From the NCBI GenBank assembly GCA_026826555.1, contig JAKSZT010053836.1:9027240-9091239 (forward strand): a stretch of DNA of 64,000 nucleotides. The letters are read 5' to 3'. The stretch is from Tolypeutes matacus (Eukaryota; Chordata; Mammalia; Cingulata; Chlamyphoridae). The notes under the pieces were generated by a model, which was not told where the DNA came from, did no database searches, and saw nothing but the letters and a program-made list of their open reading frames with translations. Numbering within the stretch: the stretch's first letter is position 1; each line of letters begins with the position of its first letter. Positions 57,470 to 64,000 of the stretch are shown one piece after another. A program made the position numbers and the translations under genes.

Positions 57470-57683
57470 ATGTACAGCAGGGGACACAGAGAGATTGAGA
57501 GGTGAGGAATATTCTTGTTTGGTTTTTTTTGCTTATTATTATTATTATTGAAACAATGAAAATGCTTTAATAATGATTGGAATGATGAATGCACAACTAT
57601 GTGATTATACCAAATACCACTGATTGTACACTTTGGATAAATTGTATGCTTCATTAATATGTATCAATAAAGTTGATTTGTTT
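57470..57683 (+). repeat. 3' terminus of the long L1
   Basis: GAAACAATGAAAATGCTTTA, CACTGATTGTACACTTTGGA and ATGTATCAATAAAGTTGATT are typical of xenarthran L1 3' ends as I know them. It ends at the A run that merges with the right target duplication. Confidence 0.75.
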
Positions 57684-57702
57684 AAAAAAATAGCACAAAT
57701 TG

Positions 57703-57855
57703 ATGAAGATAGAGATGGATAGATGTGATAAAGCAGATATAAAAAAATGTTAATTGCAGAATCCAGGTGATGAATATTTGGGTGTCCGCTATATAATTCT
57801 TTCAATTTTTTCTATATGTTTGAAATTATTCATATAAAATATTGGAAAAATTAGC
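57703..57855 (+). repeat. Old L1 3' UTR, right part
   Basis: AATGTTAATTGCAGAATCCA, GGTGATGAATATTTGGGTGT and TTCAATTTTTTCTATATGTT are the end of an ancient L1 3' UTR, continuous with 51263-51340 when the inserted L1 is removed. Confidence 0.75.
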
Positions 57856-58191
57856 TCATGGAATTGGGTATTAATAAGATACAGCAGCCACAGATACACA
57901 CTGTAATAAATCCTGTGTGTGTATGTAATGATATACAGATCACTAGAATTTTAAAGTTGCTGCATTTTAGGTACCTATTCATGAATATAGTTCCCTCACA
58001 TCTAACTCTACTAGCTCCTCAAAGGTGATTTAACTCTTCTGTCAGTTTCCCTCCAGATTCAACAATCTACTGTTCTCTGAAATATCACATAAATAACAGA
58101 GATTTTTGTTAAGTTTCACAAAGCAGAATGATGCCTCCCATTTGCAGAGTAGAAAGGGCACCAAATTAGACCTCAAGTCTCCTGGGATCTT
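57856..58191. other. Single-copy DNA, no gene seen
   Basis: Nothing recognised. Confidence 0.5.
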
Positions 58192-59111
58192 CCCATGTTC
58201 ATGACCAGAAGTCCTAATAATATTAAGATAGCAATACTTCCCCAGTTGATCTACAGATTCAAGGCCATCCCTACAAAAATCCAAGCTGACATCTTTGCAG
58301 AAATTGACAAACTGATCCTAAAATTCAGATGGAAATTCAGGAGGCCCACACTAGCTAAAAGAATTTTGAAAAAGAACAAAGTTGGAAGACTCAGACTTCA
58401 CAAATTCAAACCTTATTACAAAACTACAGTAATAAACACAGTTCAGTATTGGTATAAGGATAGACTATAGATCAAAGAAATAAAATTGGGAGTCCAGAAA
58501 TAAACCTTCATTTATAGTCAGTTGATTTTCCACAAGATAATTCAATAAGGAAAGAATAGTCTCTTCAACAAATGGTTCTGGGAGAACTGGATACCCATAT
58601 GTCAAAGAGTAAAGTTGGATCCCTACCTCATACCATATCCAAAAATTAACTCAAAATGGATCAAAGAGCGAAAACTACAAAACTCATAGAAGAAAATATA
58701 GATATAAATCTTCAGGATCTTGGGTTAGGGAATGGTTTCTTAAACATGACACCATAAGCACAAGCAACAAAAGAAAAATTAGATAAAATGGACATCATCA
58801 AAACTTTGCATTTCAAAAGATACCATCAAGAAAGTGAAAGAAAAGACAACCTACAGTATGGGAGAAAATTTCCTGCAAATTATATATCTGATAAGGGACT
58901 TGCATACAGAAAATATAAAGAAATCTAACAACTCAATAGTAAAAAGACAGATAATTCAATTGAAAAAATGGGCAAATAACTTAAGTAGATATTTCTCCAA
59001 AGAAAATATGCAAGTAACCAATAACACATGAAAAGATTCTAAATATCATTAGCCTCAGGGAAATACAAATCAAACCCACAATGAGATACCTCTTCATACC
59101 CACCAGGAGAG
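58192..59111 (+). mobile_element. 5'-truncated L1, ORF2 end, first part
   Basis: It begins within ORF2: NNIKIAILPQLIYRFKAIPT, then KKNKVGRLRLHKFKPYYKTT (58219-58430), on through GGTTCTGGGAGAACTGGATA and AATGAGATACCTCTTCATAC. It is interrupted at 59111 by an LTR and resumes at 59541. A 91-codon piece (58195-58470) is the longest intact part; stops are frequent after it. Confidence 0.85.
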
Positions 59112-59540
59112 TGTGGTGGTTTGAAAATAGAAAATTTTTTTCTTAAATCTAATCCTTTCCTATGGGATATGAACCTGTAGTAGGACCCTATAGTAGGGCA
59201 GAGCTTACTTCTGTTAAGGTGTGGCCCACCTCAATCAGGATGAGTCTTAATCTTATTACTGGAGTCCTTTATAAAGGCAGTAAAATTCAGACAGAGAGAA
59301 AAAGCCATGAGAACAAGAAGTTGAAATTCAAAAGAACCCGGAAGAAAACAGAGGGGCCAGGAAAGGCTGCCATGTGAATTGCCATGTGACAGAGGAACTA
59401 AGAACCAAGGATTGCCGGCAGCAGCCCCAGAAAGTCACTGTCTTCTTGGAGAAAGTGTCACCTTGATGAGGCCTTGATTTTGGAGTTCCCCTAGCCTTAA
59501 AACCATGGTATTTGCTTGGGCAGCCTAGGAAACTAGGACA
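59112..59540 (+). mobile_element. Xenarthran-type MaLR-like solo LTR inserted in L1
   Basis: It starts TGTGGTGGTTTGAAAATAG. GGTGTGGCCCACCTCAATCA and GGAGTCCTTTATAAAGGCAG (TATA-like zone) lie in the middle, and it ends CCTAGGAAACTAGGACA. The flanking L1 text (CACCAGGAGAG left, GATGGCTATAATC right) joins into the expected L1 sequence, so the position is secure. The target duplication is eroded. A usual AATAAA-bearing stretch near the end seems deleted. Confidence 0.8.
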
Positions 59541-59570
59541 GATGGCTATAATCAAAAAGACATAAGTCTT
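59541..59570 (+). mobile_element. L1 continuation between two insertions
   Basis: GATGGCTATAATCAAAAAGA is L1 ORF2 end text that follows directly from 59111 once the LTR is removed. Confidence 0.8.
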
Positions 59571-59876
59571 GGCAATTCAAGGAACAACAAAGGGGTTAAT
59601 GGGGCTGCAGCAGAGTGAGTGAGGGGTAGAAAAGTAGAAGGTGACATCTGAAAGTTACCCAGGGGGAATGGGATGAAAACGAAGATTGAATAGGGCTTTG
59701 GAGGCTATCTTAATTATCTATTGCTGGCAAGCCATCTCCAGAATCCAGGAGAGAAGCATGGAACAGATTCTTCCCTAGAGACTTCAGAGGAAGCACAGCT
59801 CTGCCGACACCTTGATTTTGGACTTTTAGCCTCCAGAACTGTGAAATAATAAATTCTGTTGTTTTAAGCCAAAAGA
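59571..59876 (+). mobile_element. Second insertion: old repeat plus MLT1-like LTR 3' part
   Basis: 59575-59705 (AGGAACAACAAAGGGGTTAA, GCAGCAGAGTGAGTGAGG) resembles the ancient repeat family seen elsewhere. 59735-59872 (GACACCTTGATTTTGGACTT, GAAATAATAAATTCTGTTGT, TTTTAAGCCA) is the 3' part of an MLT1-type LTR. L1 text resumes at 59877. Confidence 0.6.
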
Positions 59877-60545
59877 ATAAAAGTGTTGACGAGGATGTGA
59901 AGAAACTAGATCCCTCATACACTGATGGAGGGAATAGAAAATGGTACAGCTGCTTTGGAAAACAACTGGCAGTTCTTCAAGCAGTTAAACATAAAATTAC
60001 TATATGATCCAGCAATTCATACCCTAGGTATACACCCAAGAGAAACAGAAACATACGTCCACACAAAAACTGTACTGCAGCATTATTCACACTAGCCATA
60101 AAGTGCAAAGAATCCACATGCCCATCAATTGATGAATGGATAAATAAAATGTGGCATATCATTCAATGGAATATTACTCACAGTAAAAAGAAATGAAGTG
60201 CTGATAATGCTACAACATGGATTAACCTTGAAATCATTATGATAAGTGAAAGAAGCCAGTCACGAAGAACATATTGTAAGGTCCATTTAGATGTAATGTC
60301 TAGAATAGGCACATACATAGAGACAAAGAGTAGATAAGTGGTTGCCTAGAGGTGAGGGGATGGTGGGGTAGGGGATGATGGCTAAAGGGTGTGGAGTTTC
60401 TTTTGGGGGTAGGGAAAATGTTCTAAAAGTGATTGTGGTGATGGTTGTGCTATTCTGTGAATATACTAAAACCCACTGAATTGTACACTTTAAATGGGTA
60501 AATTGTAAGGTATGTGAATTACATCTCAATAAAGCCATTACAAAA
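59877..60545 (+). mobile_element. L1 ORF2 end and 3' UTR, final part
   Basis: GTTGACGAGGATGTGAAGAA, ATGATCCAGCAATTCATACC and TGGAATATTACTCACAGTAA are the end of L1 ORF2. The 3' UTR ends TTACATCTCAATAAAGCC. It completes the element begun at 58192. Confidence 0.85.
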
Positions 60546-60743
60546 CAAGTCCTGTGTTCTGAACACATTTCTAATGGCAAGCAATGTCACCCTCTCTTCT
60601 CTGGGCCACAGCTGGACAAGTCAATTCCTCAAAACTATGTCCCAGCACTTTATCTTACAAACTCACCTAAAGAAAAGCACTCATATGTCAGATTCCACGC
60701 TGAGCACAGAGAAGGCTCCCCACCTCATGCCTCAGTCTGCACC
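60546..60743. other. Unrecognised DNA
   Basis: No gene or repeat identified. Confidence 0.45.
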
Positions 60744-61056
60744 TGTGTTGTCCAATACGGCAGCCTTTAGCCATTTGTGGCTACGGAAAACTTCAAACAT
60801 GGAGAGTCTGACTTGAGATGTGCTCTAAGTGTAAAAAAGCCACTGGGTTTCAAAGACTTAGCAGAAAGAGTAAAATAGTTCATTCATAATTGCTTATATT
60901 GAATTATATGCTGTAAAGATCCTCTGGATAAACTGGGTTAAATTTTATTTAAATTAATTTCATCTCTGTCCTTTTATTTTTACTCTTTAATGTAGTACTA
61001 GAAAAATTTAAATTACATAAGTGGTTCACATTATATTTCTGTTAGACAAGTGCTGC
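60744..61056. mobile_element. hAT-type (Charlie-like) non-autonomous element
   Basis: The left end GTTGTCCAATACGGCAGCC and right end TTAGACAAGTGCTGCTCTAG are imperfect inverted complements. The inside contains CCATTTGTGGCTACGGAAAA and a long TTTAAATTAATTT stretch as in a well-known eutherian hAT repeat. No transposase is present. The duplication is not readable. Confidence 0.65.
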
Positions 61057-61816
61057 TCTAGATATTTAAAACTAAACAAATCACGGAAACTTCCCTGACC
61101 CCCAATGTTCAGGGAGGACTACTTTATACAGACTTCTAAATGATAATTAACTCCGTAGCAAAATGCCTGCTGCTCTGTAATTATAGAGGCACAAAAGGCT
61201 CCTTGTTTGCTGCCCTCTGCCAATTGGGGCCTTGAACTAGGGTGGAAGACGCTCAGGCTCCACATGGACTTTTAAATATTGGCATGCCCAAGTCCTCACA
61301 AAGCACAAATGTTTCCCAAACAAGGCAGGCCCAGAAAACTTCGTCTGAACCCTTTAAGACTCACGATCAAAAGGGTTGCCTGTTGAAAATGATTAAGGAT
61401 TTAGCCTGAGATGATGGACCCCTAGTCACAGAAAGAAAACTTCTCAAAGGGGTTTCATCTAGAAGGGGCCCTGAGTGAATTCTGTGAGGACCCTCCCCCC
61501 TTCACTCCATACTTGTGGACCGTGAATTGATGCACATGCCCAGGGCAAGGAGGACAGGACCTGTGAGACAGAGGCAAGCTCTAAACTTCTGGCTCTGCTC
61601 AACCTTTAAAAAAAATCCAGAGGTTTCTTTATAAAAAGAAAGGACATGGAAATGGACCTCCAACGTACTGATCAAGATGTCCTCACACAGCAGCTGAGCT
61701 GCTGAGGCCCCACTGACACATCTTCTTGCTCCCTCATGACCTAGCCAGCTCGCAAAGAACTGTGTCAACCGGCCAATTAATTCCGCACTGGCTGGAGTTC
61801 AGAAAGCGGGTATAGG
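61057..61816. other. Single-copy DNA, no gene seen
   Basis: Repeat-free. 61130-61330 has a complex composition but no decisive motif. Confidence 0.45.
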
Positions 61817-61817
61817 C

Positions 61818-61926
61818 TGAAGTAATTTCCCCAGTTACCACGCTGCTAAGTGGCACAGCCACGATTCAAGCTCAAGTCTGCCAACTTCCAAAGCTAACGC
61901 CCTTAAGCACTGAGTGATACTGGCAT
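61818..61926 (-). repeat. MIR SINE fossil
   Basis: AGTTACCACGCTGCTAAGTG, GCACAGCCACGATTCAAGCT and CTTAAGCACTGAGTGATACT are the reverse-complement MIR core and head. Confidence 0.85.
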
Positions 61927-62059
61927 TCTTTCATTCCACTGTGTGCTGTGAGGAGAGGATTTAGGGTGATTTTTTAAAAGATACATGAACTAGAAACCTG
62001 TGTCCTCCAATGAGACACTCTTCAATTCCTGTATCTACTTTTGTTCAAAATCTGTTCTG

Positions 62060-62137
62060 GGGTCGGATGTAGCTCAACTGGTTGGGCATCTGTCTCCCAT
62101 ATGGAGGGACCCGGGTTCGATTCCCGGGACCTCCCGG

Positions 62138-62165
<28 letters not shown>
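62060..62165 (+). mobile_element. tRNA-derived SINE (xenarthran DAS-like)
   Basis: Perfect duplications aaaatctgttctg (62047-62059 and 62162-62174, the second starting within the tail). The A box (GTAGCTCAACTGG) and B box (GGGTTCGATTCCC) are intact. The body ends CCTCCCGGT and is followed by about 27 A. The long clean tail and perfect duplications suggest this is one of the youngest insertions here. Confidence 0.95.
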
Positions 62166-62169
<4 letters not shown>

Positions 62170-62174
62170 TTCTG

Positions 62175-62897
62175 TACTGGATGGAAGCAAAGCTGTACTT
62201 CCCATGGTTCTTAATCTCTTCTGGACACGCAATGGGTATAGAGGGGAAAAAGTCTATATCCTGTCACATTAGACCCGTTTCCTCTACACGTTCATAAACG
62301 GGAGAGTGTAGCATGTACCACCCTTGTTTTCCTACCTAGGAAAGGTGCTGCATGGTGCTAAATAAGGGGCAAATACCAAGATAAATATACCACAGTCTCT
62401 GCTCTCTAGGACATTCCTCAGTTAGAGCCTATCAAGTTATTTTAAAGGGCCTGTGTTTTGGGCAAAGTGTGCTATAAAGAACAAAGTTCATTTATGGAGC
62501 CAGTTTGTAGCTTGAGACGTCTTCAAAATACAGCAGTTGCTACAAAATGTACCTGACAGTTTCGAAAGGACAGGCTGTAACGTGGCTATTTCTAGATGGA
62601 CTTTTTCAGGGCCTGGGTAATCAAAACCCTCATTTTCCACTCTCCTCCCACCATTTCCATTAGCTCCCAGGCCTGCTAGTCAGGAAACAATCGGCTTATT
62701 TAGAACCCTCTGGGTGGTGTGATTTGGAAAGCTAAGAAAATTATGCTAGAAAGGCTGGTATAGGCCATAAGAAGTCTGGAGACTCCTGATAAAGAGGTTT
62801 AAAGGTGTCTCAACTGGCTCCAAGCTACAGAGTATTAGGAAGCCAGGGTGGCCCCAAAGGATGACCAGGGATATAAACCCCATCCTCTATTTCTGTC
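62175..62897. other. Single-copy DNA, no gene seen
   Basis: Nothing recognised. Confidence 0.5.
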
Positions 62898-63412
62898 TGT
62901 GGTGGACAGAATAATGCTCCCCCCCACCCCCACCCCCGCCAAACATGTCCATGCCCTAGTCTCTGATACCTGTGAATATGTTGTTTTTACATGGAAAAAA
63001 AATGTCCTCTGCATATGTGATTGTTAAGGATCTTGAGATGGGGAGTTTCTCTTGGATTATCCAGGTGGGCCCAATCTAGTCATATGTGTCCTCAAAAATG
63101 AGAATTTTTCCCAAGAGAAGTGTGACAACAGAAGAAGGGTCAAAGAGATCAGCTGTTGCCGACTTTGAAGATGGAGGAAGGGGGCCACAAGCCAAGAAAT
63201 TCAGGCGGCTTCTAGAAGCTGGAAGAGGCAAGAAAACAGATTCTCCCCAGGGACCTACCAAAACAAACTGTAGCCCTGCTGACACCTTGACTTTAGCTCA
63301 GTAAAACCCACCCTGGACTCCTGACCTACAGAACTGGAAGATAAATACATTTGCATTGTTAAGTCACTAGGTCTGTGGTAATTTGTTACAGCAGCAACAC
63401 TGGTTATATACA
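62898..63412 (+). mobile_element. MLT1-like MaLR solo LTR
   Basis: TGTGGTGGACAGAATAATGC opens it, followed by a C-rich run. GATCTTGAGATGGGGAGTTT, GGTGGGCCCAATCTAGTCAT and GAAGATGGAGGAAGGGGGCC are internal landmarks. GACACCTTGACTTTAGCTCA and TCTGTGGTAATTTGTTACAG end it. It is near full length. Frames inside (63086-63304) are LTR text, not a gene. Confidence 0.85.
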
Positions 63413-63585
63413 GCCAAACAGTGGGATGGTCGGACCATGTGCCCAAGTGACAAAGGCAGTGAAGACATACATATAGGGAGGCTGCTATATGTCAATTCTC
63501 AGTTGAAATCTAGTTTCTGTAGCGAATGTAGTAGCTAGTGTAGGGAAGTTCTTGATGTAACAAACAAGACTGGTTTCAATCTAGA

Positions 63586-63920
63586 AAATATTTATTGAGC
63601 AACTACTAGATAGAGGTCACGCATTTAAAGAGGTCAGAGCCTCTATCTTCCACTAAAGAACCCAGACACACACACATATACACAATTATAACATGAGAAA
63701 CAGAATAAGTACTTTATCAAAGCTACCAACAAAGTGTTATAGAAATAAATAACAGCAGCAATTAATTCTGTCAGCTTCAGACAGGAGATGTACTGGAAGA
63801 AGAAGGAAAACATGGGGTGTTTTCTTGAGAGAGAAGAGAATGGAGAGGAAGCTAGAAGAGTAGGACAGGGCTAGATTACAGATTGGGAAAGACCCTGAAA
63901 ATAATGCTAAGGAAAGTTTG
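63586..63920 (+). repeat. Ancient interspersed repeat fragment
   Basis: ATATTTATTGAGCAACTACT opens it, with AGTGTTATAGAAATAAATAA and AGGGCTAGATTACAGATTGG later, in the order of the old family seen at 25845-26540. Weak match. Confidence 0.4.
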
Positions 63921-64000
63921 GATTTTTAAATTTTTAATATTATGTATATATGTATATAAATTCATTTCATGGGGAGCCATGAATATATATATATAGTTTT
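63921..64000. repeat. AT-rich end with TATA/ATAT simple repeat
   Basis: Alternating AT runs (63938-63958 and 63983-63996) surround a short perfect hairpin, TTCATGG-GGAG-CCATGAA (63966-63983). No function is implied. Confidence 0.7.

Larger units (their letters stand above)
51360..57683 (+). mobile_element. Nearly full-length L1 retrotransposon, inactive
   Basis: About 6.3 kb between 19-bp duplications. Order: a 5' UTR with the internal-promoter position (51360 to about 51990), ORF1 (about 52000-53020), a short spacer, ORF2 (about 53120-56930), and a 3' UTR ending with AATAAAG. Both reading frames are broken by stops and indels, so no RNP can form from it. The 3' UTR appears mosaic: a second L1 3'-end segment at about 57020-57315 lies inside it, and a SINE at 57353-57456 was added later. 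L1 copies use target-primed reverse transcription and make duplications of this size. Confidence 0.92.

Noticed and set aside
63966..63983. Perfect 7-bp hairpin as a terminator or regulatory site
   Set aside because: A short stem in AT-rich eukaryotic DNA is expected by chance and has no such role in this context.
1..64000. CRISPR arrays, operons, phage or prokaryotic mobile systems
   Set aside because: No spaced direct repeats of the right size, no dense coding, no ribosome-binding pattern; the DNA is mammalian.
1..64000. Primate Alu or rodent B1/B2 SINEs
   Set aside because: None of their landmarks appear on either strand, which argues against primates and rodents and fits another placental order.

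Overview
This is 64 kb of mammalian nuclear DNA with no convincing protein-coding gene. The evidence for a mammal is a dense layering of eutherian repeats: MIR and L2 fossils, MLT1-like MaLR LTRs, hAT elements, decayed L1s, and a processed copy of a mammalian SOD1 mRNA. Three short tRNA-derived SINEs with a conserved B box and A tail, two related 630-640 bp LTRs, and the L1 3' ends resemble xenarthran (armadillo, sloth, anteater) repeats as I remember them. Xenarthra is therefore my best guess; the species cannot be told from this sequence. No CRISPR, operon or other prokaryotic feature is present.

Layout. 1-12 kb: mostly single-copy DNA with a pyrimidine-rich simple repeat, one MLT1-like LTR and scattered MIRs. 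12-14.8 kb: a hAT miniature element, a lineage-type repeat and an L2. 14.8-21.3 kb: mostly single-copy. 21.3-26.5 kb: old repeats carrying two MLT1-like LTRs and an antisense L1 fragment. 27.2-33.9 kb: two inverted LTRs, each with a clean 5-bp target duplication, flank a SOD1 retropseudogene, an inverted repeat and a 27-bp minisatellite that holds the only assembly gap (10 N). 34-46.6 kb: repeat-poor DNA with several stretches that look like conserved noncoding sequence, plus one candidate microexon on the minus strand. 46.6-49.6 kb: MIR/L2 fossils and one SINE. 49.7-60.5 kb: an L1 graveyard, with a nearly full-length but broken L1 (about 6.3 kb, 19-bp target duplication) inside an older L1 tail and itself carrying a SINE, followed by another L1 3' end split by LTR insertions. 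60.7-64 kb: a hAT element, a MIR, a SINE and an MLT1-like LTR.

The window therefore reads as intergenic or deep intronic DNA whose main story is insertion history. Nested elements can be ordered in time from their target-site duplications. I did not find an undescribed functional system. The observations most worth following are the twin-primed SOD1 retrocopy, the 15-nt splice-bounded candidate microexon near 37.1 kb, and the repeat-poor putative regulatory blocks. Repeat family names come from recognition by eye, not from a database search, and boundaries without a stated target duplication are approximate to tens of bases.
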